DNA of 64,000 nucleotides from Sphingomonas sp. SUN039 (GTDB taxonomy: Bacteria; Pseudomonadota; Alphaproteobacteria; Sphingomonadales; Sphingomonadaceae): the NCBI RefSeq assembly GCF_024758725.1, contig NZ_CP096972.1, forward strand, positions 2,090,001 to 2,154,000, read 5' to 3'. Shown here one piece after another: positions 53,066 through 63,946 of this stretch. The first letter of the stretch is position 1. Each line of letters opens with the position of its first letter. The notes beneath the pieces are model-generated. The model was not told the DNA's origin. It made no database searches and was given only the letters and a program-made list of their open reading frames with translations. The position numbers and the translations under genes were made by a program.

Positions 53066-54433
53066 TTAGCGGTTCCGCGCACCCTTCAGCTTCGCCTTCT
53101 TGATCAGGTCGCCGTATTGATGCGCGAGCAAATGGCTCTGGATCTGCGTCACAGTATCCATCGTGACGTTGACCACAATCAACAGGCTGGTGCCACCCAG
53201 CGCCAGTGCGATACCGAACTGCGAGGTGATGAATTCCGGCACCAGGCAGATGAGCGTCAGATAGGCCGCGCCAATCACGGTAATGCGCGTCAGCACATAG
53301 TCGAGATAGGTCTCGGTCGCCTTGCCCGGCCGGATGCCCGGCACGAAGCCGCCATACTTCTTCAGATTCTCGGCGGTCTCCTCGGGATTGAAGACGACGG
53401 CGGTGTAAAAGAAGCTGAAGAAAATGATGCCCGCGCCATAAAGCGCCATGTACAGCGGCGAGCCGTGCTGAAGCAGGCTGGTGATCTGAAGCATGATGTC
53501 GCCAGCGGTGCTTTCACCCGCCACGCTCTTGCCCGCAAACTGCGCGACCGTCAGCGGCATAAGCAGCAGCGAGGACGCAAAGATCGGCGGGATCACGCCC
53601 GAGGTGTTGATCTTGAGCGGCAGAAAGCTCTTGTCGCCCTGCATCATCCCGCGCGCAGTCTGGCGCTTGGGATACTGGATCAGCACGCGGCGCTGCGCGC
53701 GTTCCATGAAACAGATGAACGCGATCAGCCCGAGCGCCAGCACGAGAATGCCGAGGATCAGCAATGGGTTCATCGTGCCCGTGCGGGCGCCCTCGAACAG
53801 ATTGACCAGCGCGCGTGGCAACTGGCTGACGATGCCCGCCATGATGATCAGCGAGACCCCGTTGCCGATGCCGCGGCTGGTGATCTGCTCGCCCAGCCAC
53901 ATGAGGAACATCGTCCCGCCGATCAACGACACGACGCAGGTAATGCGAAACAGCAGGCCAGGCTCGATGACGGCAGACATGCCCTGCGTCGCGCCCCAGT
54001 TTTCAAGGCCAACCGCAATGAACCAACCCTGGATCGCGGTCAGGAAGACCGTGCCATAGCGGGTGTACTGGTTGAGCCGCTTGCGTCCGCTCTCGCCCTC
54101 TTTCTTGATCGCGGCGAGTTGCGGCGACAGCGAGGTGGAGAGCTGCACGACAATGGAAGCGGTGATATAGGGCATCACGCCCAGCGCGATCACGCTCATG
54201 CGTTCGAGCGCACCGCCCGAGAAATTGTTGAAAAAGTCGAGCACGCCGCCGCGCGTGGTGTCGTACAGCGTCGCCAGCGCGCGCGGATCGACACCGGGCA
54301 GCGGGACATGGCTGAGGAAGCGGAACACGACGAGCGCGCCCAGCGTAAACCACAGGCGTTTGCGGAGTTCGGTGGCCTGGGCGAATTTGCCGAGGCTGAT
54401 ATTGCTGGCCATACGGTCGGCTGCGGATGCCAT
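53066..54433 (-). CDS. secY: SecY, protein-conducting channel subunit
   Basis: 455 residues with ten membrane segments; PGVDPRAL near the first, GIGNGVSLIIMAGI, and the cytoplasmic VVFNPEETAENLKKYGGFVPGIRPG loop are diagnostic. Standard place in the spc operon after rplO. Confidence 0.97.
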   Translation of the reverse strand: MASAADRMASNISLGKFAQATELRKRLWFTLGALVVFRFLSHVPLPGVDPRALATLYDTTRGGVLDFFNNFSGGALERMSVIALGVMPYITASIVVQLSTSLSPQLAAIKKEGESGRKRLNQYTRYGTVFLTAIQGWFIAVGLENWGATQGMSAVIEPGLLFRITCVVSLIGGTMFLMWLGEQITSRGIGNGVSLIIMAGIVSQLPRALVNLFEGARTGTMNPLLILGILVLALGLIAFICFMERAQRRVLIQYPKRQTARGMMQGDKSFLPLKINTSGVIPPIFASSLLLMPLTVAQFAGKSVAGESTAGDIMLQITSLLQHGSPLYMALYGAGIIFFSFFYTAVVFNPEETAENLKKYGGFVPGIRPGKATETYLDYVLTRITVIGAAYLTLICLVPEFITSQFGIALALGGTSLLIVVNVTMDTVTQIQSHLLAHQYGDLIKKAKLKGARNR

Positions 54434-54507
54434 AAGACGTAGTGTTCCTGAAAGCTCAGCGCGTCATATAGGGCGGCAAGACACGATGTCTAACCGCCCG
54501 CACGGAT

Positions 54508-55059
54508 TCAGGCCTTGGCCGCCGCCTTCTTCGCTTCCTTGTCCGCGGCTTTCGCCTTCTGGACGGTGCGGTGCTTAGCCTTGGCCTTGTCGGCAGCCGC
54601 GACGACTTCGATCACTTCGACCGAACCGCCGGCAGCTTCGATGGCCTCGCGCGCGCCCTTCGACACGCCGGCAACCTTGAAGCTCAGCTTGGCCGAGAAC
54701 GCGCCCTTGCCGAGGATACGCACGCCATCCTTGCCGCCGCGCGCCACACCTGCGGCCTTGAGCGCCTCATGGTCGATCACGCCGTCGAACTCGGTGCCGG
54801 CATCGAGCATCTTCTGGAGCATGCCCAGATTCACCTCGGCATAGTCCTTGGCGAAGATGTTGTTGAAGCCACGCTTCGGCAACCGCATGTGGAGCGGCAT
54901 CTGGCCGCCTTCGAAGCCATTGATGCTGACGCCCGAGCGGCTGGTCTGGCCCTTCTGGCCGCGACCGGCGGTCTTGCCCTTGCCCGACCCGATGCCGCGC
55001 GCCACGCGCATACGGCTCTTACGGGCACCGGCGTTGTCGTTGATTTCATTCAGTTTCAT
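54508..55059 (-). CDS. rplO: Ribosomal protein L15
   Basis: 183 residues from the second Met (MKLNEIND). [15 protein letters not shown] and the C-terminal L18e/L15 domain are seen, plus a long Lys/Ala-rich tail (about 25 residues) beyond the usual end. Confidence 0.96.
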   Translation of the reverse strand: MKLNEINDNAGARKSRMRVARGIGSGKGKTAGRGQKGQTSRSGVSINGFEGGQMPLHMRLPKRGFNNIFAKDYAEVNLGMLQKMLDAGTEFDGVIDHEALKAAGVARGGKDGVRILGKGAFSAKLSFKVAGVSKGAREAIEAAGGSVEVIEVVAAADKAKAKHRTVQKAKAADKEAKKAAAKA

Positions 55060-55098
55060 GTCGTGCACTCGCTTTCGCTTTTGTCGCGCTGTTAAAAT

Positions 55099-55230
55099 CT
55101 AGAGGACCGATTTGAGCGCGAAATGCATCGCAACCGCCAAGGCCACTAGAAATACGATTAATGCCCATCTCGGAAGAACTTGGACCAGCCACTCAATCGC
55201 AGGCCAAATTAGCAGCCCAAGCGCCTCCAA
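55099..55230 (-). CDS. Possible 43-residue membrane protein between rpmD and rplO
   Basis: TTG start seven bases after the rpmD stop, in the same frame; reads MEALGLLIWPAIEWLVQVL then a hydrophobic run (WALIVFLVALAVAM) and ends HFALKSVL. Explains part of an otherwise empty 177-base gap. Start codon is weak and no family is recognised. Confidence 0.35.
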   Translation of the reverse strand: MEALGLLIWPAIEWLVQVLPRWALIVFLVALAVAMHFALKSVL

Positions 55231-55236
55231 GGCATA

Positions 55237-55413
55237 TTATCCCTGCACCTCGACCATGTGCCGCACCTTGCGGATCATGCCCTGGACCTCGGGGCTGTCG
55301 TTCAGCTCCGAAACCTTGTGCATCTTGTTGAGGCCAAGGCCGATCAGCGTTGCGCGCTGGTCCTTGGTGCGGCGGATGGGCGAACCCGTCTGCTTGATCT
55401 TGATAGTTGCCAT
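55237..55413 (-). CDS. rpmD: Ribosomal protein L30
   Basis: 58 residues, short enough to be overlooked: [30 protein letters not shown], and HMVEVQG. Sits between rpsE and rplO as in the standard spc operon. Confidence 0.95.
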   Translation of the reverse strand: MATIKIKQTGSPIRRTKDQRATLIGLGLNKMHKVSELNDSPEVQGMIRKVRHMVEVQG

Positions 55414-55419
55414 GTCAGC

Positions 55420-56133
55420 TTACTCTGTGATTGCCGCAGCATCGGCTTCCGCCGTCTGCGAACCGCCGCGACCCAGCAGGTCGGCGATCTTCTTGCCACG
55501 ACGCTGTGCGACGCTCTTGGGGCTGGTCTGCTCGCCCAGCGCTTCGAAGGTCGCCCGGATCATGTTGTACGGGTTCGACGTGCCGACCGACTTGGTCACC
55601 ACATCGGCCACGCCCAGCGATTCGAAGATGGCGCGCATCGGGCCACCCGCGATGATGCCGGTGCCCTGCGGCGCCGAGCGCAGCGTCACGCGACCGGCAC
55701 CGAAATGGCCGTTGCCGTCGTGGTGCAGCGTACGTCCGTCACGAAGGGGAACGCGAATCATCTTTTTCTTGGCAGCCGCCGTTGCTTTCGAAATGGCTTC
55801 GGGCACTTCGCGCGCCTTGCCATGGCCGAAGCCTGCACGGCCCTTGCCGTCGCCGACCACAACGAGCGCAGCAAAGCCGAAGCGCTTGCCGCCCTTCACC
55901 GTCTTCGAGACGCGGTTGATGTGAACCAGCTTTTCGATCAGCTCTTCACCGCCGTCATCGCGCGGACCGCCGCCATCGCGACGCGCACGATTGCGATCAT
56001 TGCCGCCGCGATTGCCGCCGGGGCCGCCACCACGCCCGCCACGCGGCGGACCACCGCGACCACGCGGTGCTTCGGCGGGTGCTGCTGCGGCATCCGCTTC
56101 GGGAGCGGCCTGAATTTCGGTTTCGTCAGCCAT
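55420..56133 (-). CDS. rpsE: Ribosomal protein S5 with Arg-Gly-rich N-terminal extension
   Basis: 237 residues, longer than the ~167 of E. coli. The S5 core starts near residue 63 ([20 protein letters not shown]). The first ~60 residues are Ala/Glu then Arg/Gly/Asn-rich ([14 protein letters not shown]), likely disordered and RNA-binding. A short tail follows the core. Confidence 0.96.
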   Translation of the reverse strand: MADETEIQAAPEADAAAAPAEAPRGRGGPPRGGRGGGPGGNRGGNDRNRARRDGGGPRDDGGEELIEKLVHINRVSKTVKGGKRFGFAALVVVGDGKGRAGFGHGKAREVPEAISKATAAAKKKMIRVPLRDGRTLHHDGNGHFGAGRVTLRSAPQGTGIIAGGPMRAIFESLGVADVVTKSVGTSNPYNMIRATFEALGEQTSPKSVAQRRGKKIADLLGRGGSQTAEADAAAITE

Positions 56134-56487
56134 TTAGAACTCCAATCCGCCTTCGCGGGCACCCTCGGCCACCGCTTTCACGCGGCCATGGAACAGAAAA
56201 CCGCCACGATCGAACACGACGCTGGTGATGCCGGCGGCTTTCGCACGCTCGGCGACAGCCTTGCCGACCGCCGTCGCTGCCGAAACAGTCGCGCCGGTCG
56301 AGCCGCGCGCGTCCTTTTCCAGCGTCGACGCCGCAGCAACGGTTTTGCCCGCCGCATCGTCGATGATCTGGGCGTAGATGTGACGGCCCGAACGGTGCAC
56401 CGACAGGCGCGGACGCACCGTGCCCTTGGCGCGCAACTTGGTGCGGACGCGCTGGCGGCGTTTCGCAAAAGGATCGAGCTTGGCCAT
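56134..56487 (-). CDS. rplR: Ribosomal protein L18
   Basis: 117 residues: [31 protein letters not shown], and [22 protein letters not shown]. Start overlaps the rplF stop by one base. Confidence 0.97.
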   Translation of the reverse strand: MAKLDPFAKRRQRVRTKLRAKGTVRPRLSVHRSGRHIYAQIIDDAAGKTVAAASTLEKDARGSTGATVSAATAVGKAVAERAKAAGITSVVFDRGGFLFHGRVKAVAEGAREGGLEF

Positions 56488-57020
56488 TACTTCTTCTTAC
56501 CTTCTTTGCGGAAGATGAACTCGCCGCGGTATTTGATACCCTTGCCCTTGTACGGCTCGGGCTTGCGCCAGCGGCGGATTTCGGCGGCGAGCTGACCCAC
56601 GCGCTGCTTGTCGTTGCCCGAAATGATGACCGTGGTCTGGTCGGGCGTCTTGACGTCGAGGTCGCCCGGCACGTCGATATCGACGTCGTGCGAATAGCCG
56701 AGCTGCAGCTTGAGCTTGTTGCCCTGTGCATTGGCACGATAGCCGACGCCGGTGATTTCGAGCGTCTTGGTGAAGCCGTCTGTCACGCCGGTGACGAGGT
56801 TCTGCACCAACGTGCGCTGCATGCCCCAGAATGCGCGAGCCGCCTTGGTGGCGTTGGCCGGCTGCACCGAAATGCTGCCGTCCTCGATGCCATAGGTGAT
56901 TTCGTCGCGCATCGTCAGCGTCAGGGTGCCCTTGGGCCCCTTCACCGACATGATGCCGCCGTCCATCGTGGCGGTGACGCCAGCGGGAACGGGGACAGGA
57001 CGTTTGCCGATGCGGCTCAT
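56487..57020 (-). CDS. rplF: Ribosomal protein L6
   Basis: 177 residues: [23 protein letters not shown], and the second-repeat [19 protein letters not shown]. Overlaps rpsH by one base. Confidence 0.98.
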   Translation of the reverse strand: MSRIGKRPVPVPAGVTATMDGGIMSVKGPKGTLTLTMRDEITYGIEDGSISVQPANATKAARAFWGMQRTLVQNLVTGVTDGFTKTLEITGVGYRANAQGNKLKLQLGYSHDVDIDVPGDLDVKTPDQTTVIISGNDKQRVGQLAAEIRRWRKPEPYKGKGIKYRGEFIFRKEGKKK

Positions 57021-57415
57021 CAGAATACCTCCGCCAGGACTTCGCCGCCGACATTATGCTCGCGCGCTTCCGCGTCGGAGAGCACGCCGCGCGGCGTCGA
57101 GACGATCGTGATGCCGAGGCCATTGCGGACGCGCGGCAATTCCTTGCTGCCCGAATAGACACGGCGGCCCGGCTTCGAGACGCGTGCCACGTGACGGATC
57201 GCGGGCTGGCCCTCGAAATATTTCAGCTCGATGCGGATACCCGCGTGCCCTGCAACTTCTTCCGAAGTGTAGCCACGGATGTAACCTTCGCGCTGGAGCA
57301 CGTCGAGCACGCGGACGCGCAGCTTCGACGACGGCGTCAGTACGCTGTCCTTCTTCGCCTGCAGTCCGTTGCGGATGCGGGTGAGCATATCACCCAGGGG
57401 ATCGGTCAAAGCCAT
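57020..57415 (-). CDS. rpsH: Ribosomal protein S8
   Basis: 131 residues: [53 protein letters not shown]. Standard spc position. Confidence 0.98.
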   Translation of the reverse strand: MALTDPLGDMLTRIRNGLQAKKDSVLTPSSKLRVRVLDVLQREGYIRGYTSEEVAGHAGIRIELKYFEGQPAIRHVARVSKPGRRVYSGSKELPRVRNGLGITIVSTPRGVLSDAEAREHNVGGEVLAEVF

Positions 57416-57424
57416 CTTGCTTCC

Positions 57425-57730
57425 TTACCAGCTCGACTTGGTGACGCCGGGGATCATGCCTTTGTTGGCAAGATCGCGCAGCTGAATGCGGCAGAGCCGG
57501 AATTTGCGATAATAGGCGCGCGGGCGGCCGGTGATCTCGCACCGGTTGCGGACACGCGTCGGATTGGCGTTGCGCGGCAGCGCCGACAATTTGAGACGCG
57601 CCATCAGGCGGTCGTTGTCGTCGGCGTTCTTGTCGTCGGCGACCGCACGCAGCGCGGCGAACTTGTGCGCGTACTGCTTCACCAGCGCCTTGCGCTTCTC
57701 GTTCTTGTTGATCGAGCTCTTCTTTGCCAT
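57425..57730 (-). CDS. rpsN: Ribosomal protein S14, zinc-independent type
   Basis: 101 residues: [43 protein letters not shown]. It has no CxxC pairs, so it is the long zinc-free form. Confidence 0.97.
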   Translation of the reverse strand: MAKKSSINKNEKRKALVKQYAHKFAALRAVADDKNADDNDRLMARLKLSALPRNANPTRVRNRCEITGRPRAYYRKFRLCRIQLRDLANKGMIPGVTKSSW

Positions 57731-57733
57731 CGC

Positions 57734-58315
57734 TCAGGCCGCCTTTTTCTGTTCTTCGTCGAGGGGGAACGGGAAGCCGAACAGGCGAAGCAGCTCGCGC
57801 GCCTCGTCGTCGGTCCGTGCCGTCGTCGCGACAATCACATCCATACCCCGGGTCGTGTCGACCTGGTCGTAGCTGATCTCCGGAAAGATCAGCTGTTCCT
57901 TGATGCCGCAGGCATAGTTGCCGCGACCGTCGAAGCTCTTGGGGTTCAGCCCGCGGAAATCGCGCACGCGCGGCAGCGCGATGGTGATGAACCGGTCGAG
58001 GAATTCGTACATCCGCTCGCGGCGCAGCGTCACCTTGCAGCCGATCGGCATGCCTTCGCGCAGCTTGAACTGGGCGATCGACAGCTTGGCCTTGGTGATC
58101 ACCGGCTTCTGGCCCGCGATCGCTTCCATTTCCTTGGCCGCCGAATCGACGCGCTTCTTGTCCTGCGTCGCATCGCCGACGCCCATGTTCAGGACGATCT
58201 TGTCCAACTTGGGCACCTGCATCGGGTTGGTGTACCCGAATTTTTCGGTCATCGCCTTGATGTAGCGCTCTTCATAGAGCTTCTGCATGCGGGGCTTGTA
58301 TTTCGACTCAGCCAT
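57734..58315 (-). CDS. rplE: Ribosomal protein L5
   Basis: 193 residues: [55 protein letters not shown]. Overlaps rplX by eight bases. Confidence 0.98.
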   Translation of the reverse strand: MAESKYKPRMQKLYEERYIKAMTEKFGYTNPMQVPKLDKIVLNMGVGDATQDKKRVDSAAKEMEAIAGQKPVITKAKLSIAQFKLREGMPIGCKVTLRRERMYEFLDRFITIALPRVRDFRGLNPKSFDGRGNYACGIKEQLIFPEISYDQVDTTRGMDVIVATTARTDDEARELLRLFGFPFPLDEEQKKAA

Positions 58316-58628
58316 TGATCAGCTCCCCGGACCGCACGGCGACCCGAACCTTTTTCCCGTCGCGAACCTCGAAACGGACGCGCGTCGGCTTGCCCGTCTT
58401 GGGGTCTTCGATCGCAACCTTCGACACGTGCATCGGTGCTTCGAACCGGTCCAACCCGCCTTGCGGATTTTCCTGGCTCGCCTTGCGGTGGCGCGTGGCG
58501 ATGTTGACACCCGACACGATAACCTTGCCATCCCGCGGCATCGACTTGGTCACTTCGCCGTGCTTGCCCTTGTCCTTGCCGGACAGGACCACGACCTTGT
58601 CACCCTTTTTGATCTTCAGCGCCGACAT
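58308..58628 (-). CDS. rplX: Ribosomal protein L24
   Basis: 106 residues from ATG 58628, which overlaps the rplN stop. KOW motif [22 protein letters not shown] at the start, then [18 protein letters not shown]. Confidence 0.97.
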   Translation of the reverse strand: MSALKIKKGDKVVVLSGKDKGKHGEVTKSMPRDGKVIVSGVNIATRHRKASQENPQGGLDRFEAPMHVSKVAIEDPKTGKPTRVRFEVRDGKKVRVAVRSGELING

Positions 58629-58996
58629 CACAGCACCTCCGGCGCGAGCGAAATGATTTTCATATAGTTCTTCGCGCGCAGCTCGCGGCACACCGGCCCG
58701 AAGATACGGGTGCCGATCGGCTCCTCGTTCTTGTTGACCAGCACGGCGGCATTGCCGTCGAAACGGATCGTCGACCCGTCGGCGCGGTGAATGTCCTTGG
58801 CGGTGCGGACGATGACGGCGCGGTGCACGTCACCCTTCTTCACCTTGCCGCGGGGGGCAGCTTCCTTGATCGACACGACGATCACGTCGCCGACGCCGGC
58901 AAAGCGCCGCTTCGACCCGCCCAGCACCTTGATGCACTGGACGCGCTTCGCGCCGCTGTTGTCCGCGACGTCGAGATTGGACTGCATCTGGATCAT
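58628..58996 (-). CDS. rplN: Ribosomal protein L14
   Basis: 122 residues: [60 protein letters not shown]. Overlaps both neighbours by one base. Confidence 0.98.
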   Translation of the reverse strand: MIQMQSNLDVADNSGAKRVQCIKVLGGSKRRFAGVGDVIVVSIKEAAPRGKVKKGDVHRAVIVRTAKDIHRADGSTIRFDGNAAVLVNKNEEPIGTRIFGPVCRELRAKNYMKIISLAPEVL

Positions 58997-59262
58997 TAGG
59001 CGTTATCCTCGACGCCGGTGTCGGCCACGCCGCCACCGTCGATGACTTTCCACGTCTTCAGCTTGCTGATCGGCGCGCACTCTTCGATGCGGACGGTCTG
59101 GCCCAGCTTGAACGCATTGCCCTCGTCATGGGCGTGATACTTCTTCGTCCGGCGGATGATCTTGCCGTACAGCGGGTGCTTCACCTTCCGCTCGACATTG
59201 ACCACCACGGTCTTTTCGCCCTTGTCCGAGACAATGACGCCGGTGAGAACGCGCTTTGGCAT
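58996..59262 (-). CDS. rpsQ: Ribosomal protein S17
   Basis: 88 residues from ATG 59262: [55 protein letters not shown]. Confidence 0.97.
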   Translation of the reverse strand: MPKRVLTGVIVSDKGEKTVVVNVERKVKHPLYGKIIRRTKKYHAHDEGNAFKLGQTVRIEECAPISKLKTWKVIDGGGVADTGVEDNA

Positions 59263-59275
59263 CGTCCTGGCTTCC

Positions 59276-59479
59276 TTACTTCGCGACAGCCGCGACGCGC
59301 GCGGTCTGAAGCGTTTTGATCTGCGCGATGGTGCGGCGCACCTCGCGGACACGGCTCGGCTTTTCGAGCTGGTTGGTCGCGGCCTGGAAACGCAGGTTGA
59401 ACGCTTCGCGCTTCAACTGCGTCAGATCGGCGAGCAGCTCGTCGTCGGTCTTGACCTTCAAATCGGCAATCTTGGCCAT
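59276..59479 (-). CDS. rpmC: Ribosomal protein L29
   Basis: 67 residues from ATG 59479: [40 protein letters not shown]. Upstream in-frame residues belong to an rplP shadow. Confidence 0.96.
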   Translation of the reverse strand: MAKIADLKVKTDDELLADLTQLKREAFNLRFQAATNQLEKPSRVREVRRTIAQIKTLQTARVAAVAK

Positions 59480-59480
59480 G

Positions 59481-59915
59481 TTATTTGGCTCCCAGATGCG
59501 AGAAGTCGCCGAGACGGGCCACAACCTTGGTCTTGATCGGCAGCTTTTCCATGGCGCGGCTGAACGCGACGGCGGCGAGCGGACCCGGCACGCCATCGAG
59601 TTCGAACAGGATACGGCCCGGCTTCACGCGCGCGGCATGATATTCGATCGCACCCTTGCCCTTACCCATGCGGACTTCGGCAGGCTTCGACGTCACCGGC
59701 ACATCGGGGAACACGCGGATCCACAACCGGCCCTGACGGCGGATGTGGCGCGTGATCGCACGACGCGCAGCTTCGATCTGGCGCGCGGTGATGCGGTCGG
59801 GTTCCATGGCCTTCAACCCGTAAGAGCCGAAATTCAACTCGGTGCCGCCCTTGGCGTCGCCGTGAATCTTGCCCTTGAAGGTCTTGCGGAATTTGGATTT
59901 TTTCGGTTGCAGCAT
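59481..59915 (-). CDS. rplP: Ribosomal protein L16
   Basis: 144 residues: [60 protein letters not shown]. Confidence 0.98.
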   Translation of the reverse strand: MLQPKKSKFRKTFKGKIHGDAKGGTELNFGSYGLKAMEPDRITARQIEAARRAITRHIRRQGRLWIRVFPDVPVTSKPAEVRMGKGKGAIEYHAARVKPGRILFELDGVPGPLAAVAFSRAMEKLPIKTKVVARLGDFSHLGAK

Positions 59916-59926
59916 GTCAGTTCAGC

Positions 59927-60631
59927 CTATCGACGGTCGGACTGCGGACGGACGCCGGAAGTCTGCGCTTCCATCATCAGCCGCTCCTGCGAGAGCGGGT
60001 CGTGACCCAGAATCTCGCCCTTGAAAATCCACACCTTGATGCCGCACACGCCGTAGGCGGTGTGTGCTTCATGCTCGGCATAATCGACGTGCGCGCGCAG
60101 CGTGTGCAGCGGCACACGGCCTTCGCGGTACCATTCGGTGCGCGCGATTTCCGCGCCGCCGAGACGGCCCGCACAGGTGATCCGGATGCCCTCGGCACCC
60201 AGACGCAGCGCCGACTGCACCGCACGCTTCATGGCGCGGCGGAAAGCGATGCGGCGCTCGAGCTGGTCGGCAACACCCTGCGCGACGAGCTTGGCGTCGA
60301 TCTCGGGCTTGCGGATTTCGACGATGTTGAGCGAGACATCCGAAGAAGTCATCGCGCCGATCGTCTTGCGCAGCTTTTCGATGTCCGCGCCCTTCTTGCC
60401 GATGATGACACCGGGGCGGGCTGCATAGATCGAGATGCGGCAAAGCTTGGCCGGACGCTCGATGACCACCTTCGAGATCGCGGCCTGCGGCATCGACTTG
60501 AAGATGAACGTGCGGATTTTCAGATCTTCGAGCAGCAAGCGACCATAATCGGCGCCATCGGCATACCAACGGCTGTCCCAGGTGCGGTTGATCTGGAGCC
60601 GGAGCCCGATCGGGTTGGATTTCTGACCCAT
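59927..60631 (-). CDS. rpsC: Ribosomal protein S3
   Basis: 234 residues from ATG 60631 ([12 protein letters not shown]). KH domain with [15 protein letters not shown], then the S3 C-terminal domain ([20 protein letters not shown]). Confidence 0.98.
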   Translation of the reverse strand: MGQKSNPIGLRLQINRTWDSRWYADGADYGRLLLEDLKIRTFIFKSMPQAAISKVVIERPAKLCRISIYAARPGVIIGKKGADIEKLRKTIGAMTSSDVSLNIVEIRKPEIDAKLVAQGVADQLERRIAFRRAMKRAVQSALRLGAEGIRITCAGRLGGAEIARTEWYREGRVPLHTLRAHVDYAEHEAHTAYGVCGIKVWIFKGEILGHDPLSQERLMMEAQTSGVRPQSDRR

Positions 60632-60632
60632 A

Positions 60633-61016
60633 TTAGGCTTCCTGATCCTGAACTTCGCGAACGACGACGCGCAGACGGCTGAACGGCTTGACGATGCGGG
60701 CCGAGCGGCCCCGCGCGCGGGTCGCAAAGCGCTTCATGCTGAGGCCCTTGCCGACCGACGCTTCCGACACGACGAGGCTGTCGACATCGAGATTGTGGTT
60801 GTTTTCCGCATTCGCGATCGCCGAGGCGAGGCACTTGCGGACGTCCACCGCCATGCCCTTGGTCGAGAATTGCAGGATGTTCATCGCGTCGCCGGCCTTG
60901 CGACCACGGATCAGCGCGGCGACGAGACCCAGCTTCTGCGCCGAACCGCGGATCGCGGTCGCCGTCGCCAGCGCCTCGTTCTCCGCAACGCGACGGGGGG
61001 ATTTAGGCTTGGACAT
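60633..61016 (-). CDS. rplV: Ribosomal protein L22
   Basis: 127 residues: [27 protein letters not shown] and the exit-tunnel hairpin [22 protein letters not shown]. Confidence 0.97.
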   Translation of the reverse strand: MSKPKSPRRVAENEALATATAIRGSAQKLGLVAALIRGRKAGDAMNILQFSTKGMAVDVRKCLASAIANAENNHNLDVDSLVVSEASVGKGLSMKRFATRARGRSARIVKPFSRLRVVVREVQDQEA

Positions 61017-61291
61017 CAGCGCTTGCCCTTCTTGTCGGCGGCGTGGCCGGGGAAGTAGCGCGTCGGCGCGAACTCGCCGAGCTTCATGCCGACCATGTCC
61101 TCGTTGACGCTGACCGGCACGAACTTGCGCCCGTTATAAACGCTGAAGGTCAGGCCGACGAACTGCGGCAGAATCGTCGAGCGACGCGACCAGGTCTTGA
61201 TCGGCGAACGCGCGTTCGTATCCTGCGCGGTTTCTGCCTTTTTCAGCAGATGGAGGTCGACGAACGGACCTTTCCAGACTGAGCGGGCCAT
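61016..61291 (-). CDS. rpsS: Ribosomal protein S19
   Basis: 91 residues from ATG 61291: [64 protein letters not shown]. Confidence 0.98.
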   Translation of the reverse strand: MARSVWKGPFVDLHLLKKAETAQDTNARSPIKTWSRRSTILPQFVGLTFSVYNGRKFVPVSVNEDMVGMKLGEFAPTRYFPGHAADKKGKR

Positions 61292-61293
61292 GA

Positions 61294-62151
61294 CTACCTC
61301 TTCTTCTTGGCGTGACGCGACCGGATGATCATCTTGTCGGTCGATTTGTTGTTGCGGGTACGCGCGCCCTTGGTCGGCTTGCCCCACGGCGTAACCGGGT
61401 GACGACCGCCCGAGGTCCGGCCTTCGCCACCGCCGTGCGGGTGATCGACCGGGTTCTTGGCGACACCGCGTGTCAGCGGGCGAATGCCCTTCCAGCGGTT
61501 GCGACCGGCCTTGGCGAGGTTGGTGTTGGCGTTGTCGGGGTTCGACACCGCGCCCACCGTCGCCATGCAGTTCGCATGGATGTAACGCTGCTCGCCCGAG
61601 TTGAGGCGGACGATGACCATGCCACGGTCGCGACCCACGACCTGCACATAGGTGCCGGCCGAACGCGCGATCTGGGCACCCTTGCCGGGCTTCATCTCGA
61701 CGTTGTGGACGATGGTGCCGACCGGCATCTGCCCGAGTTCCATCGCATTGCCCGGCTTCACGTCGGTCTTCTTGCCCGCGATCACCTTGTCGCCGACGGC
61801 CAACCGCTGCGGCGCGATGATGTACGCGACGTTGTCACCCGCACGGCCATCGGTGTTCGGTCCGTAGTTGACCAGCGCGATGAAGGCGGTGCGGTTGGGA
61901 TCGTATTCGATCCGCTCGACGGTGCCTTCGACGTCCCACAACCGGCGCTTGAAATCGATGATCCGGTAGCGCTGCTTGTGGCCGCCCGCGATGCCGCGCG
62001 AAGTCACATGGCCCTTGTTGTTGCGGCCGCCGGTCTTGTGCTTGCCCTCGGTCAGCGCCTTGACGGGCTTGCCCTTCCACAGCGACGACTTGTCGACGAG
62101 GATCAGGCCGCGGCGTGCGGGGCTGGTCGGGTTATAATGCTTCAGTGCCAT
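61294..62151 (-). CDS. rplB: Ribosomal protein L2
   Basis: 285 residues: [39 protein letters not shown], the peptidyl-transferase region [34 protein letters not shown] end. Confidence 0.98.
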   Translation of the reverse strand: MALKHYNPTSPARRGLILVDKSSLWKGKPVKALTEGKHKTGGRNNKGHVTSRGIAGGHKQRYRIIDFKRRLWDVEGTVERIEYDPNRTAFIALVNYGPNTDGRAGDNVAYIIAPQRLAVGDKVIAGKKTDVKPGNAMELGQMPVGTIVHNVEMKPGKGAQIARSAGTYVQVVGRDRGMVIVRLNSGEQRYIHANCMATVGAVSNPDNANTNLAKAGRNRWKGIRPLTRGVAKNPVDHPHGGGEGRTSGGRHPVTPWGKPTKGARTRNNKSTDKMIIRSRHAKKKR

Positions 62152-62155
62152 GGCG

Positions 62156-62473
62156 TTAAATTCCCGTGGTCACGTCGATCGACTGGCCTTCGGCCAGACG
62201 AACGATGGCTTTTTTGAAGTCCGACCGGGTGTAGGGCGCGCCCTTCCACCGTTTGGTCTTGCCCTTCTGGACGATGGTATTCACGTTCAGCACATTGACG
62301 CTGAACAGCGCCTCGACCGCCGCCTTGATCTGCGGCTTGGTCGCCGAGTTCGCGACCTTGAACACAACCGCGTTGTGCTCGCTGACCATCGTGGCTTTTT
62401 CTGTGATGTAGGGCGCGACGATCACGTCATAGTGACGCAGTTCGACGGCCTTTGTGGCGGCAGCCTTAGCCAT
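62156..62473 (-). CDS. rplW: Ribosomal protein L23
   Basis: 105 residues: [47 protein letters not shown]. Overlaps rplD by eight bases. Confidence 0.97.
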   Translation of the reverse strand: MAKAAATKAVELRHYDVIVAPYITEKATMVSEHNAVVFKVANSATKPQIKAAVEALFSVNVLNVNTIVQKGKTKRWKGAPYTRSDFKKAIVRLAEGQSIDVTTGI

Positions 62474-63092
62474 TGAAACGCGCCTCCAGCTTTTCGACGG
62501 CCGCGCGGGTCAGGACCAGCGTGTCGGCCTTCAGGATGTCGTACACATTGGCACCGACGGCGGGGAGCACGTCGATCATGAACAGGTTCGCCGAAGCATG
62601 GGCGAAGCTGGCGTCGACCGTATCGCCGTCGATGACGAGCGCACGGGTCGCGTTCCAGCTGGCGAAACCTGCCGCCAGCGCCTTGGTCTTGCCGTCGGCG
62701 ATGGTCAGGCTGTCCATGACGATCAGCTTGCCGTCCTTGGCCTTGCTCGACAGCGCCATTTTCAGGCCCAGCGCGCGAACCTTCTTGTTCAGCGACGGGT
62801 TGAAGTCGCGCAGACGGGCACCGTGCGCTTTACCGCCACCGATGAAGGTCGGGCCGCGACGGTTACCGTGACGGGCGGTACCGCCACCCTTCTGGTTGCC
62901 GAACTTCTTGCCGGTGCGCGCAACGTCGGCACGCTCACGGGTCGGACGCGCGGTCGCGCGACGCTTTTCGAGCTGCCAGGTGACGACCCGGTGCAGAATG
63001 TCTGCGCGCGGCTCGACACCGAACACGTCGTCGTTAAGTTCGATGTCAGCGGCTTTCGCCTTGGCGTCGAAGGATTGAACTTTCAGTTTCAC
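62466..63092 (-). CDS. rplD: Ribosomal protein L4
   Basis: 208 residues: [48 protein letters not shown] is the tunnel loop. Starts two bases after rplC. Confidence 0.97.
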   Translation of the reverse strand: MKLKVQSFDAKAKAADIELNDDVFGVEPRADILHRVVTWQLEKRRATARPTRERADVARTGKKFGNQKGGGTARHGNRRGPTFIGGGKAHGARLRDFNPSLNKKVRALGLKMALSSKAKDGKLIVMDSLTIADGKTKALAAGFASWNATRALVIDGDTVDASFAHASANLFMIDVLPAVGANVYDILKADTLVLTRAAVEKLEARFNG

Positions 63093-63094
63093 GT

Positions 63095-63946
63095 TCAGCC
63101 CTCCTGGCTCGTGGTGTCGCCATCGATTTGTGCATCGACCTGACCAGCGCCGTGTTCGTTCGAAGCGATAACACCTGCGGCAACCGCATCGTCACCGGGC
63201 AGCGGCTCCATCTCATGGACGGCACCGGGCTCGACTTCGGCAGTCGTTGCTTCTTCGTCATGCGCCTTGCTGCGGATCGACGCAGGATACGGTGCGTCGG
63301 CGTGACGCGCGACCTTCACCGAATCCTTGACCGTCAGCCAGGTGCCCTTGTGACCGGGAACCGAGCCCTTCACGAAGAGCAGGCCACGCGCGACGTCGGT
63401 CGAGACGATTTCGAGGTTCTGCTGGGTGCGCTCTTTGTCACCCATGTGTCCGGCCATCTTCTTGCCCTTGAACACCTTGCCGGGATCCTGGCGCTGGCCG
63501 GTCGAACCGAGCGAGCGGTGCGAGACCGAGACGCCGTGGGTGGCGCGCAGACCGCCGAAGCCCCAGCGCTTCATGCCGCCCTGGAAACCCTTGCCCTGCG
63601 TATGACCCGACACGTCGACGAGCTGGCCCGCGACGAAATGGTCGGCAGCGATTTCCGCACCGACTTCGACCAATGCGTCTTCGGACACGCGGAATTCAAC
63701 GAGGCGCGCTTTCGGCTCCACTTCGGCCTTGCCGAAATGGCCACGCTGCGGCTTGGCGACATTCTTGGCCTTGGCCGTGCCCGCACCCAGCTGGACCGCG
63801 ACATAACCGTCACGGTCGGCGGTCTTGTGCGAAACGACCTGATTATTCTCGAGTGCCAGGACGGTCACGGGCACATGGCGCCCATCGTCCTGAAACAGAC
63901 GGGTCATGCCCATCTTCTTGGCTATCACTCCGGTTCTCACCGGCAT
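63095..63946 (-). CDS. rplC: Ribosomal protein L3 with acidic C-terminal extension
   Basis: 283 residues versus about 210 in E. coli. Core: [64 protein letters not shown]. After the core end ([15 protein letters not shown]) about 55 extra residues are rich in Glu, Asp, Gly and Ala. The remaining 54 bases of the window hold no recognisable gene; rpsJ would be expected beyond. Confidence 0.96.
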   Translation of the reverse strand: MPVRTGVIAKKMGMTRLFQDDGRHVPVTVLALENNQVVSHKTADRDGYVAVQLGAGTAKAKNVAKPQRGHFGKAEVEPKARLVEFRVSEDALVEVGAEIAADHFVAGQLVDVSGHTQGKGFQGGMKRWGFGGLRATHGVSVSHRSLGSTGQRQDPGKVFKGKKMAGHMGDKERTQQNLEIVSTDVARGLLFVKGSVPGHKGTWLTVKDSVKVARHADAPYPASIRSKAHDEEATTAEVEPGAVHEMEPLPGDDAVAAGVIASNEHGAGQVDAQIDGDTTSQEG

